A DNA stretch of 37,368 nt, from positions 1 to 37,368 of the forward strand of contig NZ_JAJIUJ010000092.1 in assembly GCF_020880415.1 (NCBI RefSeq), in the 5' to 3' direction. This stretch comes from Xanthomonas euvesicatoria pv. euvesicatoria. GTDB taxonomy: Bacteria; Pseudomonadota; Gammaproteobacteria; Xanthomonadales; Xanthomonadaceae. Both the position numbers and the translations under genes were made by a program. This document shows, piece after piece, positions 26,599 through 35,129 of the stretch. Every line of letters starts with the position of its first letter. Position 1 is the stretch's first letter. A model generated the notes under the pieces. The model was given only the letters and a program-made list of their open reading frames with translations, did not search any database and was not told the DNA's origin.

Positions 26599-26952
26599 TT
26601 ACATCGTATGCGTCGGCTTGTCCGAGGTGGTCAATCCGGCCAGCAGCGTCTCGATCTTGTTGCGTACCGCCTCGCCTTCCGGGCCGTCGGGGAACTGCAC
26701 GCCGATGCCGGCGGCGCGGTTGCCCTGCGCGCCGGCAGGCGTCGTCCAGATGACCTTGCCGGCGACCGGCAAGCGCTCGCTGGAGTCCGGCAGGGTCAGC
26801 AGCAGGAAGACTTCGTCGCCCAGCATGTAGCGCTTGGGCGTGGGCACGAAGATGCCGCCGCCTTTCACGAACGGCATGTAGGCGCTGTAAAGCGCTGGCT
26901 TGTCTTTCAACGCCAGCGACAAAATGCCTTGGCGTGCATTCATTGCACTCAT
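26599..26952 (-). CDS. pilZ: PilZ-domain protein required for type IV pili
   Basis: A 117-residue single-domain PilZ of the type IV pilus class. In Xanthomonas this protein bridges the pilus ATPase PilB and the regulator FimX. The canonical c-di-GMP motifs (RxxxR and D/NxSxxG) are missing; the corresponding stretch reads FVKGGGIFVPT, so direct c-di-GMP binding is not expected. Other family segments are LGDEVFLLLTLPDSSERLPVAGKVIW and GNRAAGIGVQF. The ATG at 26952 overlaps the holB stop by four bases (ATGA), implying coupled translation. The holB-pilZ neighbourhood is conserved in pseudomonads and xanthomonads. Confidence 0.93.
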   Translation of the reverse strand: MSAMNARQGILSLALKDKPALYSAYMPFVKGGGIFVPTPKRYMLGDEVFLLLTLPDSSERLPVAGKVIWTTPAGAQGNRAAGIGVQFPDGPEGEAVRNKIETLLAGLTTSDKPTHTM

Positions 26953-27908
26953 CGAGTTCCCCTAGAACGTGGCTGGCGCTCTCCCTCGCGCCAGGACAGC
27001 AATAATTCCGTCACTGCCAGGTCGGCGCGGACGGTGGTGCGCAGCAGATCGCGGGTGCGGTTGGCAGCGTCGAACCAGGTCGCCAGCTTGTGCAACCGCG
27101 ATGGATCGGTCAAGCCGGCCGATGCCTGTGCCAATGCCAGATCGGCGGCATGGCGCAGGCGCTGGTCGGCCTGGCCATCGTTGGTCCAGCGCTGCGCGAC
27201 ATCGACTGCGCCGGCGCGTCCACTGGCGATCTGTTCCAGATCCTGCGCGACCGCACGCCGCACGGCCAGGCCGTCTTCGCGCAACCACTGCGCGGCCAGG
27301 CCGGGGTGGCCGCGCGCGGCGTCCAGCGCTTCCTGCGCGGCGCGCTCGCTCACGCCTTGCGACAGTAACCAGGCCAGTGCCTCGTGCGCAGGCGGCAGCT
27401 TGAATTCCAGGCGCTGGCAACGGCTGCGGATGGTCGCCGGCAGACGCGCCGGTTGCGCGCTGATCAACCACAGGTAGCGCCCCGGCGACGGTTCTTCCAG
27501 GGTCTTGAGCAAGGCATTGCAGGCCGAGCGATTGATCGCATCGGCCGGGTCGACGATCACCACCTGGGCGATGCCGTACTGCGGGGTCAGCGCGAGCTTC
27601 TGCGAAATCTCGCGCACCTGCTCGATGATGATCTCGGTACGCAGTTTGTCGCCGGTGCGATTGGGAATGAACGAGACCAGTTGCAGGTCCGGATGGGTAC
27701 CGGCGGCAATCAGCTGGCGCGTGCGCTGCGCCAGCGTCGGGTCGGGCGAGGCGGCCAGGACGTGCTCGGCCAGGGCCAGGGCGACGGCACGCTTACCCAA
27801 TCCTTCCGGGCCGCAGATCAGCAGCCCATGTCCAAGCCGCCCCGCATCCAGCGCAGCCACGGTCTGGTCGAAGGCGCGCTGCTGCCAGGGCGAAAATGCG
27901 GCGGTCAT
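26949..27908 (-). CDS. holB: DNA polymerase III delta' subunit
   Basis: Part of the clamp loader that places the sliding clamp on DNA. The 319-residue AAA+ protein has a Walker-A-like GPEGLGKR at 33-40, AGTHPDLQ at 69-76, the VDPADAINRSACNALLKTLE region and the SRC arginine-finger motif in RSRCQRLEF. The zinc-binding cysteines normally found between Walker A and AGTHPD are absent: that stretch reads HVLAASPDPTLAQRTRQLIA. The start overlaps the mltG stop by four bases and the end overlaps pilZ. Confidence 0.94.
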   Translation of the reverse strand: MTAAFSPWQQRAFDQTVAALDAGRLGHGLLICGPEGLGKRAVALALAEHVLAASPDPTLAQRTRQLIAAGTHPDLQLVSFIPNRTGDKLRTEIIIEQVREISQKLALTPQYGIAQVVIVDPADAINRSACNALLKTLEEPSPGRYLWLISAQPARLPATIRSRCQRLEFKLPPAHEALAWLLSQGVSERAAQEALDAARGHPGLAAQWLREDGLAVRRAVAQDLEQIASGRAGAVDVAQRWTNDGQADQRLRHAADLALAQASAGLTDPSRLHKLATWFDAANRTRDLLRTTVRADLAVTELLLSWREGERQPRSRGTR

Positions 27909-28978
27909 GGCGTGGTCTCCGTCTGCGGCGTACTCGGCAGGCGGCGGCGCTGCAGATAGCGCGCCACCGCTGCGTTATGTTCGGCCAACGTGGCCGAAAA
28001 CGCGTGCGCGCCGGTGCCATCGCCCACCGCCACGAAATACAGCGCCTCGCCGGGCGCCGGCCGCACCGCCGCCAGCAGCGCCTCGCGCCCCGGCATGGCG
28101 ATCGGCGTCGGCGTCAGGCCGGTGCGGGTATAGGTGTTGTACGGCGTATCGGTGGTCAGGTCGCGGCGACGGATATTGCCGTCGTAGCTGCTGCCGATGC
28201 CGTAGATCACGGTGGGGTCGGTCTGCAGCTTCATGCCCAGCTGCAAGCGGCGCAGGAACACCCCGGCAATGAGCGGGCGCTCGGAGGCCAGCGCCGTTTC
28301 CTTTTCGATGATCGAGGCCAGGGTCAATGCCTGCTCCGGCGAGGCAAGCGGCAGGTTCGGGGCGCGCTGCTCCCAGGCCTGTGCCAATGCCTTGTCCATG
28401 GCCGCATGCGCGCGCTTGAGTACATCGATGTCGCTGTCGCCACGCTGGTAGACATAGGTTTCCGGCAGGAAGCGCCCTTCCGGATGCTGCTTGGCAAATC
28501 CCAGGCGGGCCATCAGTGCCGCATCGTCCAGCGCATTGATGGAATGTTGCAGCGGCGTGGCGGTCGCCAGTGCGGCGCGCAGCTGACGGAAATTCCAGCC
28601 TTCCACGATCGTGAAGCGGTACTGGATCACCCGTCCCTGGCGCATGCGCGTCAGCAGTTCCCGCGGCGACAGCGCTGGCGACAGCGCGTATTCGCCCACC
28701 TTGAGCTTGCCGGCCGCATCGACCTGGCGCGCCAGCAGCTGCCACTCCAGCTCGGCGCCCTGCACCAGGCCGGCAGCGCGCAGCTTGCGCAATGTGGCCT
28801 TGAGCGAATCGCCGGGCGCAATCACCACGCTGGGCGCGCTCGCAGGCACGGGGGTATCGGCGAAGTGCAGGTAATGCCGCCACGCCACCACGGCGGCAAT
28901 CGCCAGCAGCGCTGCAAGCAGCAATGCCGTGCCCAGCACGGCCAGACATCCGCGTTTGCCAGTCACCGCCACACCCAC
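27905..28978 (-). CDS. mltG: Endolytic murein transglycosylase MltG (YceG)
   Basis: Inner-membrane enzyme that cuts nascent glycan strands and so sets their length. A short cytoplasmic tail is followed by a membrane segment (about 11-33), a LysM-like region and the YceG domain. The catalytic Glu is Glu225 in ASIIEKET, followed by LQTDPTVIYGIG and the PYNTYTRTGLTPTPIAMPG signature. The start is a GTG at 28978; a GTG at 28966 gives better ribosome spacing and an equally good N-terminus (MTGKRG). It lies 60 bases after pabB and overlaps holB. Confidence 0.94.
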   Translation of the reverse strand: MGVAVTGKRGCLAVLGTALLLAALLAIAAVVAWRHYLHFADTPVPASAPSVVIAPGDSLKATLRKLRAAGLVQGAELEWQLLARQVDAAGKLKVGEYALSPALSPRELLTRMRQGRVIQYRFTIVEGWNFRQLRAALATATPLQHSINALDDAALMARLGFAKQHPEGRFLPETYVYQRGDSDIDVLKRAHAAMDKALAQAWEQRAPNLPLASPEQALTLASIIEKETALASERPLIAGVFLRRLQLGMKLQTDPTVIYGIGSSYDGNIRRRDLTTDTPYNTYTRTGLTPTPIAMPGREALLAAVRPAPGEALYFVAVGDGTGAHAFSATLAEHNAAVARYLQRRRLPSTPQTETTP

Positions 28979-29038
28979 CTCGTCATTGCCCCTGCGCCGC
29001 GCAGGATACCGCGCACCGGTGATGTCCCGTTGAAGCGC

Positions 29039-30394
29039 TCATGTCTGCTCGATCGCACGCAACACGCCCCGCGCCTTGGCGCGGGTTTCGTCCAGCTCGC
29101 GCTGCGGATCCGAATCCACCACGATCCCGGCCCCGGTGCGGAACCGCACCTGGTGACCGGCCACCTCGGCCGTGCGGATCAGAATATTCAGATCCATGTC
29201 GCCGTCGCGATTGAGCCAGCCGAATGCGCCGGTATAGGCCCCACGCGCGGTCTGTTCGAGCTCGGCGATGACCTGCATGCAGCGCACCTTCGGGCAACCG
29301 GTAATGGTGCCGCCGGGGAACACCGCGGCAATCACCTCACCAGGCGTCACTCCGGCACGCAGGCGCCCGCGCACGTTGCTGACGATGTGATGCACATGGG
29401 CATAGCTCTCCACGCACATCAACTCGTCCACCTCCACGGTGCCCGGCGCGCAGAGGCGGCCCAGGTCGTTGCGTTCCAGATCGATCAGCATCACGTGCTC
29501 GGCGCGCTCTTTCGGATGCCCGACCAGCTCACGGATACGTGCGGCATCGTCGTCGCCGGCAAACCGCGCGCGGGTGCCGGCGATCGGGCGCGTCTGCACC
29601 ACATCGCCCTGTACCGAGACCAGCCGCTCGGGCGAGGAACTGGCCACTGCACGCCCGGCCGCCACGAACAGGCCGGCGAACGGCGCCGGATTGGCGGCAC
29701 GCAGGCGCGCATGCAACGCGGCCGGATCGACCACCGCAGCGAATGCCGCGTGCCACGCGCGCGAGATATTGGCCTGGAACACATCGCCGGCGCGCAGGTA
29801 ATCGAGCACGCGCTCCACCGCCGCGGTGAAACGCTCGGGAGCATCTTCGTCCACGGCAAGCGGCCCGGCCCAGGCAGGCAGCGGCGGCAGTGCGGCGCAG
29901 GCAGCAATGTCCTCGCCGATCTGCTGCAACAACTCCTCGCGGCCCGGCTCTGCCAGCGCCACGCAGTGCCCGTGCAGGCGATCGCGCAGCACCGCTGCCG
30001 GCGCGCGCAAGGCCAGCGCAGTGGGCAAGCCATCGGCGCGCGTCGGCAGTTGCAGAATCGGTTCGACCTGCGCGGCCAGTTCGTAATCCAGCAGCACCGC
30101 CCAACCGCCGCGAAACGGCCAGGGGCTTGCAGGCGCGTGCGGCACCCGCTCGGCCTGCCAGGCGGCATCCAGCGCCGCCAGAAAGCCGCCCTCCAGCACT
30201 TGCCCAGCGCCATCGCGCGTGCATCCGTCCGGATCCAGCCGCAGGCATGGCCCCTCTGCCAGCAGCAGCACATCCCAGCGACCGTGCTCGGTGCCGGAAG
30301 CGCTGGATTCCAGCAGGGCCGGATAACGTTGCGGTGACAGCCGATGCAGCGCCAGCAGGTCGATGTCCGCGTGCAGTGATCGGGTAAGCGTCAT
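29039..30394 (-). CDS. pabB: Aminodeoxychorismate synthase component I (PabB-like)
   Basis: Chorismate-binding enzyme, probably making 4-amino-4-deoxychorismate for folate. The 451-residue protein shows an N-terminal TrpE/PabB domain and the C-terminal chorismate-binding core: FQANISR, SSSPERLVSV, ERAEHVMLIDLERNDLGR, FPGGTITGCPKVRCMQ and the final GAGIVVDSDPQREL. The motif at 270-274 is PIAGT, as in anthranilate synthases, where E. coli PabB has PIKGT with a catalytic Lys. Context (fabF upstream, mltG-holB downstream) occupies the place of pabC in E. coli and favours PabB over TrpE. Confidence 0.85.
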   Translation of the reverse strand: MTLTRSLHADIDLLALHRLSPQRYPALLESSASGTEHGRWDVLLLAEGPCLRLDPDGCTRDGAGQVLEGGFLAALDAAWQAERVPHAPASPWPFRGGWAVLLDYELAAQVEPILQLPTRADGLPTALALRAPAAVLRDRLHGHCVALAEPGREELLQQIGEDIAACAALPPLPAWAGPLAVDEDAPERFTAAVERVLDYLRAGDVFQANISRAWHAAFAAVVDPAALHARLRAANPAPFAGLFVAAGRAVASSSPERLVSVQGDVVQTRPIAGTRARFAGDDDAARIRELVGHPKERAEHVMLIDLERNDLGRLCAPGTVEVDELMCVESYAHVHHIVSNVRGRLRAGVTPGEVIAAVFPGGTITGCPKVRCMQVIAELEQTARGAYTGAFGWLNRDGDMDLNILIRTAEVAGHQVRFRTGAGIVVDSDPQRELDETRAKARGVLRAIEQT

Positions 30395-30561
30395 CGGTCC
30401 GGCATGGCGTGGGATACAGACGCGCCGCTGCCGTACGCAGCGCGCGCGAGGAGTGAATCAAAGGGTGATCGCAGGAGTGAACATCAACCCGCAAGCCGGC
30501 AGTGCATGCGGCAGCCAGGCAGGTCGCGCGCCGATGACGGCCACGCGACCGATATGCAGGG

Positions 30562-31797
30562 TCAAACGCGCTTGAACACCAGCGTGCCGTTGGTGCCGCC
30601 AAAGCCGAAGCCGTTGGACATCACCGCATCCACCTGTACCTCGCGCGCCACGTTCGGCACGTAATCCAGGTCGCAGCCTTCGCTTGGCTCTTCCAGGTTG
30701 ATGGTCGGCGGGATGATGCCGGTGTGCAGCGCCATCACCGAGAAAATCGCTTCCACACCGCCGGCCGCGCCGAGCAGATGCCCGGTCATCGACTTGGTCG
30801 AGCTCACCATGGTCTTGTAGGCGTGATCGCCCAGGGCGCGCTTCATCGCCATCGTTTCGGCCAGGTCGCCCAGCGGCGTGGAGGTGCCGTGCGCGTTGAG
30901 GTAGCCGATCTGCTCGGGGTTGAGCTTGGCATCGCGCATCGCTGCCGCCATGCTGCGCGCCGCGCCCTCGCCGTCTTCGCTTGGAGCGGTCATGTGGAAC
31001 GCATCGGAACTGGCGCCAAAGCCCACCAGCTCGGCATAGATGCGTGCGCCACGCGCCTTGGCGTGTTCGTACTCTTCCAGCACCAGCACGCCGGCACCGT
31101 CGCCCAGCACGAAGCCATCGCGCTGCTTGTCCCACGGCCGCGAAGCGCCGGTCGGGTCGTCGTTGCGGGTGGACATCGCCTTCATGGCGCAAAAGCCGCC
31201 CACCGAACTGGGCGACGAACCGCGCTCGGCACCGCCAGCCAGCATCACATCGGCATCGCCGTGCTGGATCATGCGCATCGCGGTACCGATCGAGTGGTTG
31301 GACGTGGCACAGGCCGATACTGCCGAGAACGTCGGGCCTTTCAGGCCTTTGATCAGGCTCACCTGGCCGGGCAGCATGTTGATGATGGTGCTGGGCACAT
31401 AGAACGGCGAAATCTTGCGCGCGCCGCCCTCATGGAATTTGATGGTCTGCTCTTCGATGCCGAGCAGCCCGCCGATGCCGGAGCCGAGAATGGCGCCCAC
31501 GCGTTCGGCATTGCTTTCGTCGATTTCCAGGCCGGAATCGTCCAGCGCCATGAACGAGGCGCCGACACCGTAGTGGATGAACGAATCCATCTTCTTGACG
31601 TCCTTGGCGGACACAAAAAGCGTGGGGTCGAAATTCTTGATTTCACCGGCGATCTTGGTGGTGAACTGCGAGGCATCGATCTGCGTGATCGGGCCAATGC
31701 CCGAGCGGCCGTGGACGATTCCATCCCAGCTGGTGGCCAGATCATTGCCCAGCGGCGACACCATGCCCATGCCGGTAACGACAACACGACGACTCAT
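30562..31797 (-). CDS. fabF: 3-oxoacyl-ACP synthase II (KAS II)
   Basis: Elongates acyl-ACP with malonyl-ACP in fatty-acid synthesis. The 411-residue thiolase-fold enzyme has nucleophile Cys163 in SAVSACATSNHS, the first catalytic His in NAHGTSTPLGD, the second in STKSMTGHLLGAAG and the glycine-rich FGFGGTNGTLVF near the end. ATG at 31797 has AGGAGA at seven-base spacing and starts MSRRVVVTGMG; the upstream extension to 31860 is not conserved in character. A terminator-like hairpin lies in the 141-base gap after acpP. Confidence 0.97.
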   Translation of the reverse strand: MSRRVVVTGMGMVSPLGNDLATSWDGIVHGRSGIGPITQIDASQFTTKIAGEIKNFDPTLFVSAKDVKKMDSFIHYGVGASFMALDDSGLEIDESNAERVGAILGSGIGGLLGIEEQTIKFHEGGARKISPFYVPSTIINMLPGQVSLIKGLKGPTFSAVSACATSNHSIGTAMRMIQHGDADVMLAGGAERGSSPSSVGGFCAMKAMSTRNDDPTGASRPWDKQRDGFVLGDGAGVLVLEEYEHAKARGARIYAELVGFGASSDAFHMTAPSEDGEGAARSMAAAMRDAKLNPEQIGYLNAHGTSTPLGDLAETMAMKRALGDHAYKTMVSSTKSMTGHLLGAAGGVEAIFSVMALHTGIIPPTINLEEPSEGCDLDYVPNVAREVQVDAVMSNGFGFGGTNGTLVFKRV

Positions 31798-31852
31798 TGC
31801 AGATCTCCTCACCACGGAACGGACGGTGCTTGGGGTTTGCGGGTGACACTTG

Positions 31853-31879
31853 AAAAACACAGGGCCGCATCAGCGGCCC
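31853..31879 (-). terminator. Terminator-like hairpin between acpP and fabF
   Basis: The minus strand reads GGGCCGC-TGAT-GCGGCCC (31862-31879 region), a perfect 7-bp GC stem, then TGTG and five T residues. The T tract is offset by four bases, so ending should be partial, letting some transcripts into fabF and many stop after acpP. Confidence 0.7.
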
Positions 31880-31938
31880 CATGGAATGTCTGATGCGGCA
31901 GCGGCTTGATGCACGCCGCCACGATCAGGAACAACGCA

Positions 31939-32178
31939 TCAGCTCTTGACGTGAGCCTTGACGTAGTCGATCGCCTGCTGCACCGAGGTGATCTTCTCGG
32001 CCTCTTCGTCCGGGATCTCGCACTCGAACTCTTCTTCCAGCGCCATCACCAGCTCGACGGTGTCCAGCGAGTCGGCACCCAGATCATCGACGAACGATGC
32101 GCTGGTGGTGACTTCCTCTTCCTTGACGCCGAGTTGTTCGACGACGATTTTCTTGACGCGTTCTTCGATGGTGCTCAT
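31939..32178 (-). CDS. acpP: Acyl carrier protein
   Basis: Carries growing acyl chains on a phosphopantetheine arm. The 79-residue acidic protein has the attachment Ser37 in [16 protein letters not shown], and a length and sequence typical of proteobacterial AcpP. ATG at 32178 has GGAG upstream. Hairpins with T tracts lie on both sides (before and after the gene), consistent with separate, abundant transcription. Confidence 0.98.
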   Translation of the reverse strand: MSTIEERVKKIVVEQLGVKEEEVTTSASFVDDLGADSLDTVELVMALEEEFECEIPDEEAEKITSVQQAIDYVKAHVKS

Positions 32179-32227
32179 TGGGGATATCGCTCCAGCTGGA
32201 GTAGTGGTGGTTCGAGTTTTAGGATCC

Positions 32228-32245
32228 CCGCACACGGATGTGCGG
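32228..32245 (-). promoter_or_regulatory. Hairpin in the acpP leader
   Basis: CCGCACA-CGGA-TGTGCGG is a perfect 7-bp stem 50-67 bases before the acpP start, between the terminator-like hairpin and the ribosome site. It would form in the leader of transcripts reaching acpP from upstream. Its role is unknown. Confidence 0.4.
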
Positions 32246-32263
32246 TGCTCCTGTGAGGGACTC

Positions 32264-32290
32264 ACAAAACGCCATCGCCGCTGCGATGGC
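32264..32290 (-). terminator. Terminator-like hairpin between fabG and acpP
   Basis: GCCATCGC-AGCG-GCGATGGC on the minus strand (32271-32290), a perfect 8-bp stem, followed by GTTTTGT. It lies 92 bases past the fabG stop. The short T run suggests partial termination, leaving acpP to an internal promoter plus read-through. Confidence 0.7.
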
Positions 32291-32382
32291 CGCGTTGGAT
32301 AGTGTAGTGGAAGCGACCGGGCCTTGCATTGCATCACAACTCCCGGCCGATCAGCCACTTAGCGCCTCCCGGCGCCGCACGC

Positions 32383-33126
32383 TTACGGCATGTACATGCC
32401 ACCGTTGACGTGCAGGGTCTCACCGGTGATGTAGCGGGCCGTCGGGCCGGCCAGAAACGCCACCGCATTGGCGATGTCTTCCGGCTCGCCAAGATGGCCC
32501 AGCGCAATCTGCTGCAGCAAGGCGGTCCTGGCCTCGTCCGGCAGCGCCTTGGTCATGTCGGTATCGATGAAACCGGGCGCCACCACATTCACGGTCACCC
32601 CGCGCGAGCCGATTTCCTTGGCCAGCGATTTGGAGAACGCGATGATGCCGGCCTTGGCGGCGGCATAGTTGGTCTGGCCAGGATTACCGGTCACGCCCAC
32701 CACCGAGGCGATATTGATGATGCGACCCTTGCGCGCCTTCATCATGCCGCGCATGACCGCCTTGGAGGTGCGGAACACGCTGGTCAGGTTGGTGTCGATG
32801 ATCGCCTGCCAGTCGTCGTCCTTCATCCGCATCAACAGATTGTCGCGGGTGATGCCGGCGTTGTTGACCAGGATCGAGATGGCGCCGAACTCCTTGCCGA
32901 TGGCATCGATCAGGCCATCGACTGCAGTCGCGTCGGTGACGTTCAACTCACGGCCGTGTCCGCCGTGGGCGGCCAGACGCTCGCCGATCGCCGCGGCGCC
33001 GGAGGCCGAGGTGGCGGTGCCGATGACCGTGGCGCCCTGGGCGGCCAGGGTATCGGCAATGGCCGCACCGATGCCGCGACTGGCGCCGGTGACGAGGGCG
33101 ATTTCGCCCTGCAGGGGCTTGCTCAT
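32383..33126 (-). CDS. fabG: 3-oxoacyl-ACP reductase
   Basis: NADPH-dependent reduction of 3-oxoacyl-ACP in the elongation cycle. The 247-residue short-chain dehydrogenase has the cofactor motif TGASRGIG near the N-terminus, NNAG at the central strand, catalytic Ser in IINIASVVG and YxxxK in NYAAAKAG. The C-terminus (ITGETLHVNGGMYMP) is typical of FabG. ATG at 33126 has GAGG upstream. It follows fabD by 82 bases, in which lies the hairpin TGCCGGC-ACG-GCCGGCA (33181-33197). Confidence 0.97.
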   Translation of the reverse strand: MSKPLQGEIALVTGASRGIGAAIADTLAAQGATVIGTATSASGAAAIGERLAAHGGHGRELNVTDATAVDGLIDAIGKEFGAISILVNNAGITRDNLLMRMKDDDWQAIIDTNLTSVFRTSKAVMRGMMKARKGRIINIASVVGVTGNPGQTNYAAAKAGIIAFSKSLAKEIGSRGVTVNVVAPGFIDTDMTKALPDEARTALLQQIALGHLGEPEDIANAVAFLAGPTARYITGETLHVNGGMYMP

Positions 33127-33208
33127 GATTGCTGTTCCTCAATGGGGGACGCCGCAACCGTGGCCGCGAACGTCGAGGGATGCCGGCACGGCCGGCAGCG
33201 GCGTTGGA

Positions 33209-34153
33209 TCAGTGCGCCCACGCGTCGAGCGCGCCGGCATAGTCGGCAGGCGTTGCCAGCGGCCGCGCGTCCAGGCTCTTGTCGATACGCTTGATCAGCC
33301 CGCTCAGCACCTTGCCCGGGCCGCATTCGGCAATGCGGGTGATGCCCCGGCTTGCGAGCGCCTGCACGCAGCCGGTCCATTGCACTGGCAGGTAGAGCTG
33401 CTCCACCAAGGCCTGGCGGATGGCCGTGTTGCCCTCATGCACGCGCGCGTCCACGTTCTGCACCACCGGAATCTGCGGGGCGTGCCAGGTCAGCCCGGCC
33501 ATCGCCTCGCCAAGCTGATTGGCGGCATCGCGCATCAGCGGGGTATGCGAGGGCACGCTCACTGCCAGCTTGACCGCCTTGCGCACGCCGCGCTCGGCCA
33601 GCAGCGCCAACGCGCGATCCACCGCCGCAGCGTGGCCGCCGATCACGATCTGACCGGGCGAATTGAAGTTGGCCGGCACCACCACGTCGCTACCGGACGC
33701 CTGGTCACAGACCTCCTGCACCACGGCGTCTTCGGCGCCCAGCACCGCAGCCATCGCGCCAACGCCCGCCGGTGCCGCAGCCTGCATGAACTGGCCGCGC
33801 AACCGCACCAGATGCGCACCATCGTGCAACGACAGGGCGCCAGCCGCGACCAGCGCGGTGTATTCGCCCAGGCTGTGTCCCGCCAGCAGCACCGGGCGCT
33901 GCCCGCGCTGGGCAGTCCACAGACGCCACACCGCCACGCCCGCAGCCAACAAGGCGGGCTGGGTGTATTCGGTGCGATTGAGCATTTCTTCCGGGCCGCC
34001 CTGGGACAATGCCCACAAGTCGACGCCGGCGCCCTCGGAGGCTTCGGCGAACGTTTCACGAATCTGCGGGTGCAGTTCGGACAGTTCGGCCAGCATGCCT
34101 AAGGACTGCGAGCCCTGGCCGGGAAACACGAAGGCGAGAGTGGATTCGGTCAC
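33209..34153 (-). CDS. fabD: Malonyl-CoA:ACP transacylase
   Basis: Loads malonyl groups onto ACP. The 314-residue protein has the N-terminal FVFPGQGSQSLGM, nucleophile Ser94 in GHSLGEYTALVAAGAL and catalytic His in VPSHTPLM near 203. The start codon is GTG at 34153. The gene is separated from fabH by the MEKHLA gene and two gaps of more than 240 bases, so it may have its own promoter in 34154-34441; none was recognised with confidence. Confidence 0.97.
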   Translation of the reverse strand: MTESTLAFVFPGQGSQSLGMLAELSELHPQIRETFAEASEGAGVDLWALSQGGPEEMLNRTEYTQPALLAAGVAVWRLWTAQRGQRPVLLAGHSLGEYTALVAAGALSLHDGAHLVRLRGQFMQAAAPAGVGAMAAVLGAEDAVVQEVCDQASGSDVVVPANFNSPGQIVIGGHAAAVDRALALLAERGVRKAVKLAVSVPSHTPLMRDAANQLGEAMAGLTWHAPQIPVVQNVDARVHEGNTAIRQALVEQLYLPVQWTGCVQALASRGITRIAECGPGKVLSGLIKRIDKSLDARPLATPADYAGALDAWAH

Positions 34154-34441
34154 GCGTTGCTGCCTACAAAAATCGAGCCGGGATCATACGTGCGAAATCG
34201 CCCCGGCGTCTGTACTGCCGCGTATGCAGAAGGCTCCGCGAACGTGTCGCGACGTCGCGAAACCGCACACCGGGCCTGGTCGGGCCGGGCGCGCGCAACG
34301 GCAACCGTCGCGCTGACGCGCCGCTATTCGGGTTCAATGGTGAAAGCGTTGCCGGCAAAGGCGGCGCGGCCAGCGCCCGCAAGGCCGGCGGGCGAGGAAG
34401 TGAAGGGCCAGGCGCACCCGGTGCTGCCACCTGCGCCTCGT

Positions 34442-34882
34442 CTACCCTGGCAATGGGAATGTTGCCGCTTGTCCACGCAGCATCCCGTCCTCATCGACGA
34501 GTTGCCAGACCACACCGTCGGCGATCCGGAAGCGGGAACCATCCTTCGCGATCCGCACACCCGCGTAGTTCCTGACGACGCCATCGCGGGTGACCGCATC
34601 GAGCAAACGCTGACGTTCCGCGCGTTCCGGCAATTCTGCCGATAGCCGCGATGGCATGCCGACGAACTCGCCCCAGTTGTGGCCGAATACGCGCTGCGCC
34701 GCCTGGTTCGCATAGACAAACCGCGGATCTGCCGCGATATCGTGCGCAAGCAGGGCGAACGGCGCATCGCGATACAGCCAATCGGGCTCGATCTGTCGAT
34801 CTGCGACCAGCGGGCGGCCTGCAAACCGCTGGTAACTGCCAGTGAGCAAGGCGACGAAAACGGGGTCGTGGGCGGGGTGCAT
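34442..34882 (-). CDS. MEKHLA (PAS-like) domain protein
   Basis: A 146-residue soluble protein made almost wholly of a MEKHLA domain, a PAS-related fold. It shows DAPFALLAHDIAADPRFVYA, then the family's FGHNWGEFVGMPSRLSAE, GVRIAKDGSRFRIADGVVW and a final GQAATFPLPG. It has no output domain or membrane segment. The function is unknown; such folds bind small ligands or partners. ATG at 34882 lacks a strong ribosome site. It lies between fabH and fabD on the same strand but with gaps of 247 and 288 bases. Confidence 0.85.
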   Translation of the reverse strand: MHPAHDPVFVALLTGSYQRFAGRPLVADRQIEPDWLYRDAPFALLAHDIAADPRFVYANQAAQRVFGHNWGEFVGMPSRLSAELPERAERQRLLDAVTRDGVVRNYAGVRIAKDGSRFRIADGVVWQLVDEDGMLRGQAATFPLPG

Positions 34883-35129
34883 GCGCTGACTTTACTTGCC
34901 GGCCGGCCTGTCCGACGCACCGGCCCGCAGACGGGTCGCATCCAGCGAATCAAGCCACTCACGTGACCTAAAACCGGGCGCTACCCTTCACGGAATTCAA
35001 GCGCTCCGGAAACCTACACAGGCCCCAGGCGGCAAGATTGCCACCATCGCAAGGAAAGACGAGTGTCCCGCCATGCACGCATCCGCGTGAGTGAACGTGC
35101 GCACCTGCTCGGCGCAGGACGCAGAAACG

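Noticed and set aside
26599..26952. c-di-GMP receptor role for PilZ
   Set aside because: The RxxxR and D/NxSxxG binding motifs are missing.
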